Under the pieces are notes generated by a model that saw only the letters and a program-made list of their open reading frames with translations, was not told the origin of the DNA and made no database searches. From contig JADJZB010000009.1 of the NCBI GenBank assembly GCA_016719485.1, positions 1 to 64,000 of the forward strand: a stretch of DNA of 64,000 nucleotides. The letters run 5' to 3'. The number at the start of each line of letters is the position of its first letter. Positions within the stretch are counted from its first letter, which is position 1. The position numbers were made by a program, and so were the translations under genes. The DNA is from Holophagales bacterium. Its GTDB lineage: Bacteria > Acidobacteriota > Thermoanaerobaculia > UBA5066. Positions 33,794-41,464 of this stretch are shown here, piece by piece.

Positions 33794-35395
33794 TCAGTTC
33801 CTTCGGTAGTGGCAGCCTCTCGAGACCGGGTTCTTCAGCGCCGCCTGCGCGATCAGCGAGCTGGCGTGGACGCCGTGGATCAGGTCGACGATCTCCCGCG
33901 AGATCTTCGTCTCGTGGTAGAAGCGCGAGAGGCGCTTCTCGAGGTCGCGGATGTCGGCCACGGCGCGGCCGAGGCGCTCCCCGGTCCTCACGATGCCGAC
34001 GTAGTTCCACATCGTGTTGCGGATCGTCGTCCAGTCCTGCTGGATGAGGGCGGGGTCCTCGTTCTGCGCATCGCCCGGGGCCCGCCAGTCGGGGATCGCC
34101 TTGAACATCGACGGCGCGAACGTGGGCCCCTTCTCGATGCGGTCGGCGATCGACCGGGCGGCGTGGGCCCCCCAGACGAGCCCCTCGAGAAGGGACGTGG
34201 ATGCGAGACGGTTGGCGCCGTGCAGTCCCGTGCAGCTCACCTCGCCCACGGCGTAGAGGTTGCGGATCGTCGTCCTCCCCTCGAGGTCGGCGAGGACGCC
34301 GCCGCAGTAGTAGTGCGCGGCCGGGACGACGGGGATCGGCTCGGAGGCGATGTCGATCCCGAACTTCGCGCAGGTCGCCGCGATCGTCGGGAAGCGGTCG
34401 CGGATCGACTCCTTCCCCTTCCCCTCGTAGTGGTGGGCGAGGTCGAGGTAGACGCACGGCTCGCCGCGCGTGGTCATCTCCTCGACGATGGCGCGCGTGA
34501 CGACGTCGCGCGGGGCGAGGTCCTTCCGCTCCCGGTCGTAGCGGTGCATGAAGGCCTTGCCCGAGCGGTTCACGAGGACGGCCCCCTCGCCCCGGAGCGC
34601 CTCGGAGATGAGGAACCGTTCGGCGTCGGGGTGGTAGAGCGTCGTCGGGTGGAACTGGACGTACTCGAGGTTCAGGACGGCCGCGCCCGCGCGGGCGGCC
34701 ATCGCGAGGCCGTCGCCGATGGCGTGCCGCGTGTTCGTCGTGTGGAGGAAGAGGCGGCCGACGCCCCCCGTGGCCAGGACCGTGAAGTCGGCGAGGACGG
34801 TGTGGACGGAGCCCGCCGCGTCGATGACGTAGGCGCCGAGGCACGGGTCCTGGAGGGCGTAGCGCTGCTGGACGTCGGTCGAGTGGTGGCGCGCGGTGAT
34901 CAGGTCGATCGCCGTCGCCCCGGTCCAGATCTTCACGTTCCGCTCGGCCCTCACGCGGGCGAGGAGGGCGGCCTCGATCGCCCTTCCGGTCGCGTCGGCC
35001 GAGTGGACGATCCGCGCGACGGAGTGCGCCCCCTCGCGCGTGAAGTCGAGGTCCCCCTCGCGCGTCCGCGTGAAGGGGACGCCGGCGTCCCCGATCAGGA
35101 TCTCCTCGACGACCCGGGGGCCTTCCTGCGCGAGGAAGCGGACCGCCTCCGCGTTGCAGAGGCCGGCGCCGGCGGCGAGGACGTCCTTCACGAGGGAGCC
35201 GGGGGAGTCGCGCTTGCCGAAGTAGATGATGCCGCCCTGCGCGTAGGCCGTGTTGCAGTCGCCGGGGTCGTCGGCCTTCGTCACGAGGAGGACGCGGATT
35301 CCCCTCTTGGCGAGAGCGAGAGCGGTGGTCAGGCCGGCGATACCGGTCCCGATGACGAGCGCCGGGATGCGGATCCGCCCGGCGGCGGGGCTCAC
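33794..35395 (-). CDS. nadB: L-aspartate oxidase
   Basis: FAD enzyme that oxidises aspartate to iminoaspartate for NAD synthesis. ALVIGTGIAGLTTALALAKRG is the FAD-binding start, YAQGGI and HSADATGRAIEAALL are conserved, ATGGVGRLFLHTTN and EYVQFHPTTL follow, and GANRLASTSLLEGLVWG is diagnostic. 533 residues, normal length. The GTG at 35395 overlaps the nadC stop (GTGA), so nadC-nadB is one unit; nadA is not in the window. Its stop lies beside a tandem repeat array. Confidence 0.95.
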   Translation of the reverse strand: MSPAAGRIRIPALVIGTGIAGLTTALALAKRGIRVLLVTKADDPGDCNTAYAQGGIIYFGKRDSPGSLVKDVLAAGAGLCNAEAVRFLAQEGPRVVEEILIGDAGVPFTRTREGDLDFTREGAHSVARIVHSADATGRAIEAALLARVRAERNVKIWTGATAIDLITARHHSTDVQQRYALQDPCLGAYVIDAAGSVHTVLADFTVLATGGVGRLFLHTTNTRHAIGDGLAMAARAGAAVLNLEYVQFHPTTLYHPDAERFLISEALRGEGAVLVNRSGKAFMHRYDRERKDLAPRDVVTRAIVEEMTTRGEPCVYLDLAHHYEGKGKESIRDRFPTIAATCAKFGIDIASEPIPVVPAAHYYCGGVLADLEGRTTIRNLYAVGEVSCTGLHGANRLASTSLLEGLVWGAHAARSIADRIEKGPTFAPSMFKAIPDWRAPGDAQNEDPALIQQDWTTIRNTMWNYVGIVRTGERLGRAVADIRDLEKRLSRFYHETKISREIVDLIHGVHASSLIAQAALKNPVSRGCHYRRN

Positions 35396-36294
35396 TTCCG
35401 GCTCCGCCGGGCCGCGGCGATCTTCACGTCGAGCGCGATGTCGACGGCCCGTACGGAATGCGTCAGGGCGCCCACCGAGACGAAGTCGACGCCGGCGAGG
35501 GCCGACTTCCGCGCCTTCTCCACGGTCATGCCGCCCGAGGCCTCGGTCGTCACGGAAGCGCCGGTCGCCTCGTTCCAGAGCGCGACGTCGGCGACGGCCT
35601 TCTTCATCTCCACGACCGTCATGTTGTCGAGGAGGATGCGTTCGGCTCCCGCCTCGAGCGCCTGGTGGACCTCGTCGCGCGTCCGCGCCTCGGCCTCGAG
35701 GAGGCAGCGCTTCAGGGAGCGGTTCATCGCCCGGAAGTCGGTCGCGCGCCGCGTCGCGTCCCACAGGCTGCCGCAGCCGTCGGCGTGGTTGTCCTTCACG
35801 AGGAAGGCGTCGGAGAGTCCCATCCGGTGGTTCGTGCCGCCGCCGCACCGCACCGCGTACTTCTCGAAGGCGCGCAGGCCGGGCGTCGTCTTGCGCGTGT
35901 CGAGGAGGTGCGCGGTCGTCCCCTCGAGAGCGTCGACGTAGGCCCGCGTCGCCGTCGCGATGCCGGTCAGCCGCTGGACGAGGTTCAGCGCGGTCCGTTC
36001 GGCCGCCAGGACCGTCACCGCCGGCCCTTCGACCCTGGCGAGGACGGTTCCCGGTCCGACCCGGACACCGTCCTCGACGAGGACTTCCACGGAAGCAGGG
36101 GGGTGGGGAAAGGCGAAGACGCGCGGGAGGAACGCGGCGCCGGCGACGACGGCCGCCTCGCGGCAGACCATGTCGCCCGCCACGCGGGCCTTGGGCCCGA
36201 AGACGGCCAGGGTGGTGATGTCCTCTCCGTCTTCCGCGAACGCGCGCGCCAGGAGGTCGTCCAGAGCTTCGACGAGGCGTCGATCGATCTTCAC
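35392..36294 (-). CDS. nadC: Nicotinate-nucleotide pyrophosphorylase (carboxylating), quinolinate PRTase
   Basis: Converts quinolinate and PRPP to nicotinate mononucleotide. AFAEDGEDITTLAVFG, ERTALNLVQRLTGIATAT, LLDTRKTTPGLRAFEKYAVRCGGGTNHRMGL (read as segments) and the C-terminal barrel signatures ILLDNMTVVEM and EASGGMT are all present. 300 residues. The GTG at 36294 lies 9 bases after a TAGAAT box with no Shine-Dalgarno. It is divergent from the DinB gene and first in the nadC-nadB unit. Confidence 0.96.
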   Translation of the reverse strand: MKIDRRLVEALDDLLARAFAEDGEDITTLAVFGPKARVAGDMVCREAAVVAGAAFLPRVFAFPHPPASVEVLVEDGVRVGPGTVLARVEGPAVTVLAAERTALNLVQRLTGIATATRAYVDALEGTTAHLLDTRKTTPGLRAFEKYAVRCGGGTNHRMGLSDAFLVKDNHADGCGSLWDATRRATDFRAMNRSLKRCLLEAEARTRDEVHQALEAGAERILLDNMTVVEMKKAVADVALWNEATGASVTTEASGGMTVEKARKSALAGVDFVSVGALTHSVRAVDIALDVKIAAARRSRK

Positions 36295-36303
36295 GAGAAG
36301 AGC

Positions 36304-36309
36304 ATTCTA
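36304..36309 (-). promoter_or_regulatory. -10 box (TAGAAT) for leaderless nadC-nadB
   Basis: TAGAAT on the minus strand, nine bases, GTG of nadC. The sequence is the same as the tyrS box. Confidence 0.45.
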
Positions 36310-36345
36310 GACGGGCGGGCGGCTGCGCGTCGGACGCCCCTCCGA

Positions 36346-36351
36346 TAGGAT
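36346..36351 (+). promoter_or_regulatory. -10 box (TAGGAT) for leaderless dinB-like gene
   Basis: TAGGAT, nine bases (gccccgacg), ATG at 36361. No Shine-Dalgarno. Confidence 0.4.
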
Positions 36352-36360
36352 GCCCCGACG

Positions 36361-37038
36361 ATGGAGGAATCGAAGATGGCCGGACCCGTGATCCCCGACA
36401 GATACCGCGAAGCGATGGGCGACGACGACCCGTATCTGGCGATGTTCGAGGCGCCGCAGAAGCTCCGGAAGCTCCTGAAGGGCCTCACCGAGAAGCAGCT
36501 CTCCCGCCGGCCGGCGCCGGGGAAGTGGTCGATCAAGGAGATCGTCGCGCACCTGGCCGACGGCGAGGTCATCCTCGGTTCCCGCTACCGCTTCATCGCG
36601 GCGCACGACAAGCCCGCGATCGCCGGCTACGACCAGGACCTCTTCGTCGAGATGCTCGGCGTCGAGAACGCGACGACGGAAGACCTCCTCGACGACTTCG
36701 AGATGGCGCGCATGGTGAATGTCGGGCTTCTCACGCGCCTTCCCGACGAGGCGTTCGGCCGCGTCGGAGTCCACTCCGAGCGGGGCGAAGAGACGATCGA
36801 CACGATCGTCATGCTCTACGCCGGGCACGACCGCGTGCACCTCACCCAGGTCGAGACGATCCGGACCGGGCTCTTCCCGCCGAAGAAGGCGGGCGCGAAG
36901 AAGAAGGGTTCGAAGACGGCCGCGAAGGTCCCGGCACGCAAGGCCGCCGCGAGACCGGCGCCGAAGGCGGCGAAGGGCTCCGGGAAGGCCGCGAAGGCCC
37001 CGGCGAAGAAGAACCCGAAGAACCCGAAGAAGAGGTAG
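36361..37038 (+). CDS. DinB-superfamily protein with histone-H1-like C-terminal tail
   Basis: 225 residues. The first ~170 form a DinB/YfiT-like four-helix bundle: RRPAPGKWSIKEIVAHLADGE holds the first metal-site histidine, and YAGHDRVHLTQVETIRTGL the two others. Members bind a divalent metal and several are thiol S-transferases. The last ~50 residues are a Lys/Ala/Pro tail (KKAGAKKKGSKTAAK, then KAAKAPAKK and NPKNPKKR), like eukaryotic H1 or bacterial AlgP tails. I know no typical DinB with such a tail. A nucleic-acid-tethered DinB enzyme is a reasonable inference. It converges with the FAD reductase gene. Confidence 0.82.
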   Translation: MEESKMAGPVIPDRYREAMGDDDPYLAMFEAPQKLRKLLKGLTEKQLSRRPAPGKWSIKEIVAHLADGEVILGSRYRFIAAHDKPAIAGYDQDLFVEMLGVENATTEDLLDDFEMARMVNVGLLTRLPDEAFGRVGVHSERGEETIDTIVMLYAGHDRVHLTQVETIRTGLFPPKKAGAKKKGSKTAAKVPARKAAARPAPKAAKGSGKAAKAPAKKNPKNPKKR

Positions 37039-37047
37039 CCGGACGGG

Positions 37048-38178
37048 TCAGGCCGGGCCGCGCGTGAGGCGGGCCGCGAGGCCCGCCAGCGGTGCCGTCG
37101 CCGGGACGACGAGGCGCGTGGCGAAACCGCCGAGGAAGACCGGCCGGAAGAGGCGGGAGAAGAAGTAGACGCGGCCCGTGAGGGCCCGCCACCGCCGGGC
37201 CCACTCCGGGGCGAGTGCGGCGGTCGCGAGCCGCCCGGCGGCGTGCTCCGAAAGGAGCGCGCCGGCCGCCTCGCCCGTCCGGAGGGCGAGCGCCATCCCC
37301 GAGCCGGTGTACGGGTCGACGACGCCCGCCGCGTCGCCGGCCAGCAGGACGTCGCCCCACGTGGCTTCGCGTGAGCCGAGGTGGACCGGCTCGCTCACGA
37401 GCGCGGGGCCCGGCTCGGGGGCGAGGCCGGCGAGGTCGGCCGCCAGGGCCGGGCTCTCGGCACCGAGGCGCGCGAGGAGCCGGTCGAGGTCGTGGTGCGC
37501 TTCCTGCGCGACGGCGGGCGTCGCGAGGGCGCCGAGGCTCACGCGCCCCTCCTCGACGAGCGAGAGGCCGAGATAGCCGCCGCGGAAGACGTGGAGGACG
37601 ACGTGGTCGTCGAAGCGCGCTCCGCCCTCGCCGGCGAGGAACTTCTTGAATCCGAAGAGCGTCGCGGGGGCCCCGAAGAACGGGCGACCGAGGCGGCCGT
37701 CGAGAGGCGAGTAGCGTCCCCAGGCGCCGAGGACGGTCCGGGCCTCGAGTGTTCTCACCGGGGTCTTCACCGTGAAGCCTGCGGCGAGGCTCCCTTCGAC
37801 CGACGTCGCGGCCTCGCCGGTGTGAAGGGTGGCGCCGGCCTGCCGCGCGCCGTCGAGGACGAGCGCGTCGAGCCGCTCGCGGCTGAGGGAGAGTGCCGGG
37901 CCGGGGAGGCGGCCGCGGACACGGAGCCCGTCGGGGCGGACGAGGGCGAAGCGCCGGATCGTCGCGGCGCCGGCGGCGCGGACGGCCCCGTCGAGGCCGA
38001 GCCGCGCGAGCGTGGAAACGCCGTCGGGCGAGAGGAGCTCGCCGCAGGTCTTCGGCCGGGGGAACGTCGCCTTGTCGACGACGGCAACGCGGGCACCGGA
38101 GCGCGCCAGGACGAGGGCCGAGGCGCTCCCGGCGAGGCTCGCGCCGACGACGATCGTGTCGAGCCGCTCGACGCTCAC
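37048..38178 (-). CDS. FAD-dependent oxidoreductase, geranylgeranyl reductase family
   Basis: 376 residues: TIVVGASLAGSASALVLARSGARVAVVDK is the FAD site, then FPRPKTCGELLSPDGVSTL with the conserved Cys of geranylgeranyl-reductase-like proteins. GDVLLAGDAAGVVDPYTGSGMALAL is the second FAD motif. Such enzymes reduce prenyl or polyketide double bonds or act as hydroxylases or halogenases. It is third in a tight ketosynthase-methyltransferase-oxidoreductase unit: GTG at 38178 overlaps the methyltransferase stop (GTGA). Substrate unknown. Confidence 0.85.
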   Translation of the reverse strand: MSVERLDTIVVGASLAGSASALVLARSGARVAVVDKATFPRPKTCGELLSPDGVSTLARLGLDGAVRAAGAATIRRFALVRPDGLRVRGRLPGPALSLSRERLDALVLDGARQAGATLHTGEAATSVEGSLAAGFTVKTPVRTLEARTVLGAWGRYSPLDGRLGRPFFGAPATLFGFKKFLAGEGGARFDDHVVLHVFRGGYLGLSLVEEGRVSLGALATPAVAQEAHHDLDRLLARLGAESPALAADLAGLAPEPGPALVSEPVHLGSREATWGDVLLAGDAAGVVDPYTGSGMALALRTGEAAGALLSEHAAGRLATAALAPEWARRWRALTGRVYFFSRLFRPVFLGGFATRLVVPATAPLAGLAARLTRGPA

Positions 38179-38858
38179 GTCCGCCTCCAGAGCAAGCCCT
38201 GGACGAACGGGCCGGCGGGCTTCACGAGCGTGCCCGGAAGGGCCCGGGCGGCGATGGCGCGCAGCTCGGGGATGGTCCAGGCCTGCAGGACCGACGCGCG
38301 CCCGTCCAGCCCCGTGATCGGGCTCCGGTAGGCCAGCCGGGAAAGGACCGCGTTGATCGCGAGCGGGATGCGGTGGCGCGTCAGGTCGAGCGCGACGACG
38401 GCGACGCGCGCGACGCGGGCCGACTCCGAGAGCAGCGCGGCGACGGCCGCAGCGTCGAGATGATGGAGGAAGAGCGTCGACGAGACGACGTCGACCGAGC
38501 GGTCGGCCAGGGGGAGCCGCAGGGCGTCCGCCGTCAGGCTCCTTCCCCTGGGGGAGAGGCGCGTGTGAAGGAGCTGCCGGTCGAGGTCGAGCGTCACGAG
38601 GTCCCGTCCCCGGCGGGACAGCTCCCCCGAGAGCGCACGCCCCACGTGCCCGCTTCCGGCGCCGAGGTCGAGAAGGACCGGGCGCGGCGACGGCACGGAC
38701 AGGAGGAGCGGGACGAGGTGGCGGCGCACGATCGCCCGGCCTCCGAGGGCGCGGTGGATCCACTCGATGTCGGCGAGGCTCTCCTCGGCGGTGTCCGTTG
38801 CCACGCTTCCGTCGAGGATCTCGTCGGAGGGGGTGCGCGGCGGGACGAGGAGGCTCAT
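38175..38858 (-). CDS. SAM-dependent methyltransferase (class I)
   Basis: 227 residues. The SAM-binding motif VLLDLGAGSGHVGRAL is followed by the acidic strand end (VTLDLDRQ) and ADALRLPLADRSVDVVSSTLFLHHLD, typical of UbiE-like small-molecule methyltransferases. It starts 6 bases after the ketosynthase gene and overlaps the reductase gene by 4, so the three are cotranscribed. It probably methylates the product made by the ketosynthase (inference). Confidence 0.87.
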   Translation of the reverse strand: MSLLVPPRTPSDEILDGSVATDTAEESLADIEWIHRALGGRAIVRRHLVPLLLSVPSPRPVLLDLGAGSGHVGRALSGELSRRGRDLVTLDLDRQLLHTRLSPRGRSLTADALRLPLADRSVDVVSSTLFLHHLDAAAVAALLSESARVARVAVVALDLTRHRIPLAINAVLSRLAYRSPITGLDGRASVLQAWTIPELRAIAARALPGTLVKPAGPFVQGLLWRRT

Positions 38859-38864
38859 GGCGCG

Positions 38865-40127
38865 TCAGGCTCCGCGGGCGCGCGCCGTCCTCACGACGAG
38901 GGCGGTGTTCTTCGAGCCGAAGGCGATCCCGTTCACGAGGGCCACGTCCACGTCGGCGGGGCGCGCGCGCCCCGGAACGTAGTCGAGGCCGCACTCGGGG
39001 TCGGGCGTCTCGAGGTTCGCCGTCGGCGGGAGGAACCCCGCGTTCAGGGAGAGGAGGGTGGCCGCGAGCCCGGCGGCGCCGGAGGCCCCCTGCGGGTGTC
39101 CGATCTGGCTCTTCACGCTGCTGCCGGGGGTCCCGTCCGCGTGCGCGCCGAGGGCGATCCGCGTGGCGCGGGTCTCGATCCGGTCGTTCAGCTCGGTTCC
39201 GGTGCCGTGGTACTGGACGTAGCCGACGTCGGCGGGGGTGATCCCGGCATCCTCGAGCGCCTCGGTCATCGCGCGGGCCGGCTCCTCTCCCGACTCGTCG
39301 AGCCTCACGCGGTGGTAGGCGTCGCAGGTCGCGGCGTAGCCCAGGACCTCACCGAGGATGCGGATCCCGCGCGCGCGGGCCCGCTCCATTTCCTCGAGGA
39401 CGAAGAACCAGGCTCCCTCGCCGAGGACGAAGCCGTCCCGGCCGGCGTCGAAGGGGCGGCTCGCCGTCTCGGGGGCGTCCTGCCGCGACGATGCGAGGAT
39501 CTGCATCAGGCCGAAGCCGGTCATGATGCCGGAGGTGATCACGGCGTCCGCGCCCCCCGCGAGGACGAGGTCCCGTTCGCCGTACCGGATCGACTTCACG
39601 GCGTAGCCGATCGCGTCGGCCGAGGAAGTGCAGCCCGTGGAGACGACGTGCGACGGGCCCTTGAGGCCGAAGCGCATGGAGATCTCCGAGGAGAGGGTGC
39701 CGATGGTGCCGGTCGGGATCGCGTAGACCGAGGCCTTCTTCAGCTCGCCCCGATAGTAGTGACCGTACATCTTCTCGAAGAACTCGACCGGCCCACCTCC
39801 CGAGCCGAGGAGGACGGAGACCCGGCGTCGCTCCTCGAGCGAAAGCCGTTCCGCGTCGATCCCGGCGGATGCGAGCGCCTCGCCGGCCGCGGCGATCGCC
39901 ATCGGGACGACGCGAGCGACGTGGCGGGCGTCCTTGGCCGGGATGTGGTCGGCGGGGTCGAAACCCCTCGCCTCGCCGGCGATCTTCACCGGGAGCATTC
40001 CAGGGTCGAAGAGGGAGATGCGGCCGACGCCGGAACGTCCTTCCCGAAGGCCCTCGAGGTAGGCCTCCGAGCCGGTGCCGAGGGGCGTCACGCAGCCGAG
40101 GCCGGTGATCGCGACGCGCCGTCTCAT
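38865..40127 (-). CDS. Beta-ketoacyl synthase (FabF/KS-like)
   Basis: 420 residues; decarboxylative Claisen condensation of acyl-ACP. The catalytic Cys166 lies in STGCTSSADA, His307 in YHGTGTELND, Lys339 and His344 in KSQIGHPQGASG, so the triad is complete. It begins RRRVAITGLGCVTPLGTG as in FabF. The neighbours are a methyltransferase and a prenyl-reductase-like flavoprotein, not fabD, fabG or acpP, so this is a specialised rather than primary synthase. It could make a methylated lipid or polyene. No ACP or acyltransferase gene is in the window. Confidence 0.9.
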   Translation of the reverse strand: MRRRVAITGLGCVTPLGTGSEAYLEGLREGRSGVGRISLFDPGMLPVKIAGEARGFDPADHIPAKDARHVARVVPMAIAAAGEALASAGIDAERLSLEERRRVSVLLGSGGGPVEFFEKMYGHYYRGELKKASVYAIPTGTIGTLSSEISMRFGLKGPSHVVSTGCTSSADAIGYAVKSIRYGERDLVLAGGADAVITSGIMTGFGLMQILASSRQDAPETASRPFDAGRDGFVLGEGAWFFVLEEMERARARGIRILGEVLGYAATCDAYHRVRLDESGEEPARAMTEALEDAGITPADVGYVQYHGTGTELNDRIETRATRIALGAHADGTPGSSVKSQIGHPQGASGAAGLAATLLSLNAGFLPPTANLETPDPECGLDYVPGRARPADVDVALVNGIAFGSKNTALVVRTARARGA

Positions 40128-40202
40128 GCGGCCGGAATCGCAGGTTTCCGAGGGAGAATCATGGGCTGGGATCGTAGCAGCCGGGTCCCGTCCGGATTTC
40201 CG

Positions 40203-40208
40203 TACAAT
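40203..40208 (+). promoter_or_regulatory. -10 box (TACAAT) for the DUF4388 gene
   Basis: TACAAT overlaps the ATG at 40207, so if it is used translation must begin at the GTG at 40216, 7 bases after the box. This is the usual leaderless spacing here. Confidence 0.4.
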
Positions 40209-41019
40209 GGACGCGGTGTCGGACAGCCGCTTCGAGTTCCGCGGCGACCTCTCGAAAACCCCGCTTCCCGAGGTCCTCCAGACGGTGCATCACTACCGTG
40301 TGCCCGGCGTGCTGCTCGTGCGCCGGGGCGAGCTGGAGAAAAAGATCTACCTCTGGAACGGCGACGTCATCTTCGCCACCTCGAGCGACCGGGAGGAGTC
40401 CCTCGGCAACGTGCTGCTCCGGTCCGGCGCGCTCACGCGCGAACAGTTCGACGAATCGGTGAAGCGGCTCGTCGAAGCGCGCGCCGCCGAGGAGACCCGC
40501 CGGCACGGGGCGGTCCTCGTCGACATGGGCCTCCTGACGCAGGAGGCGCTCACCGCCTCCGTCATGCGACAGGTCCGCGACATCCTCTACTCGGTGTTCG
40601 ACTGGGAGGAGGGGTCCGTGAGCTTCACGGTCGGGCGTTTCCGCACCGACGAGATCGTCCAGCTCGACATCCCGACGCGGGCGGCCATCGTCGCCGGCGT
40701 GAAGGCGGTCCGCGATGCGCGGCGCCTCATCGCCCTCCTCGGTCCGTCCTGGACGGTGTTCGACCCGTGCTACGCCCCCGCGGAGATTGGCGACGTGGCG
40801 CTGGAGGCGGCCGAGATCCGGCTTCTCCAGCACGTCGACGGCACGAAGACGCTGCGCGAGCTCGTCGGCCTCGGTCCGTCCGACGCGAGCCACAACGCGA
40901 AGCTGCTGTACGCGTTTTTCGTCCTCAAGCTGATCAGCCGGCGCGACGTGACGAGCCGGACATCCGTGAAGAAGATCCAGTGGAGCACGAGCGGTGGCGG
41001 CTACGCCCCGCCGTCATAG
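40207..41019 (+). CDS. DUF4388 (PATAN-like) domain protein
   Basis: 270 residues. The N-terminal ~100 residues (FEFRGDLSKTPLPEVLQTVHHYRVPGVLLV, GDVIFATSSDREESLGNVLLRSGAL) are the DUF4388 module found with response regulators and gliding or pilus signalling proteins, known from Myxococcus-like and acidobacterial genomes. The middle resembles the GspE N-domain-like region (LLTQEALTASVMRQVRDILYSVF), and the C-terminal part is helical. Probably cytoplasmic, protein-binding. Start: ATG 40207 by convention, but the TACAAT box makes GTG 40216 more likely. It is divergent from the ketosynthase gene and 19 bases before fmdB. Confidence 0.8.
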   Translation: MDAVSDSRFEFRGDLSKTPLPEVLQTVHHYRVPGVLLVRRGELEKKIYLWNGDVIFATSSDREESLGNVLLRSGALTREQFDESVKRLVEARAAEETRRHGAVLVDMGLLTQEALTASVMRQVRDILYSVFDWEEGSVSFTVGRFRTDEIVQLDIPTRAAIVAGVKAVRDARRLIALLGPSWTVFDPCYAPAEIGDVALEAAEIRLLQHVDGTKTLRELVGLGPSDASHNAKLLYAFFVLKLISRRDVTSRTSVKKIQWSTSGGGYAPPS

Positions 41020-41038
41020 AAGGAAGGTCGAGCCCTCA

Positions 41039-41464
41039 ATGCCTCTCTACGAATTCCGGTGCGAGTCGTGCGGACACGAAACGGAGACGATCCTCCTTTT
41101 CTCGGACCCCCTCCCGACGATCTGCGAGACCTGCGGTGGCCCGCTGAAGAAGCTCCTGTCGGCACCGGCGGTACAGTTCAAGGGGTCGGGTTTCTACCTG
41201 ACCGACTACGGGCGGTCCGGCAGCGCGGCGAATACCGGCTCGAAGGACAAGGACGCGGCGGGCGCCGCGGCGGAGGCGAAATCCTCCGGCGACGGAAAGT
41301 CCCCCGGCGAGGGGAAGTCCTCAGGCGACGGGAAGTCGTCAGGCGACGGGAAGTCCTCGAGCGAAGGCAAGCCTTCCGGCGAGAGCAAGTCTTCAGGCGA
41401 ATCGAAGACCGGGACGGGCGGCGCCCCGGCCGGTTCGGGGGGCGATGCGAAGTCGGGGGGCTGA
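41039..41464 (+). CDS. FmdB-type zinc ribbon protein with hexapeptide-repeat tail
   Basis: 141 residues. The N-terminal ~55 form the FmdB putative regulatory zinc ribbon: MPLYEFRCESCGHETE, then CETCGG, and KKLLSAPAVQFKGSGFYLTDYG. Residues 81-122 are seven tandem units of the type K-S-S-G-(D/E)-G, encoded by an 18-bp repeat at 41279-41404, before a Gly-rich end. The tail is hydrophilic and variable-looking. The ATG at 41039 has AAGGAAGG upstream. It overlaps the propeller gene by 20 bp in another frame. Confidence 0.85.
   Translation: MPLYEFRCESCGHETETILLFSDPLPTICETCGGPLKKLLSAPAVQFKGSGFYLTDYGRSGSAANTGSKDKDAAGAAAEAKSSGDGKSPGEGKSSGDGKSSGDGKSSSEGKPSGESKSSGESKTGTGGAPAGSGGDAKSGG
41279..41404 (+). 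repeat. 18-bp coding tandem repeat in fmdB-like gene
   Basis: Seven in-frame 18-bp units beginning AAG-TCC/TCG-(A/T)CA/CCC-GGC-GA(C/G). Units differ mostly by single bases, so the array probably expands and contracts by slippage while keeping frame. Confidence 0.8.
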
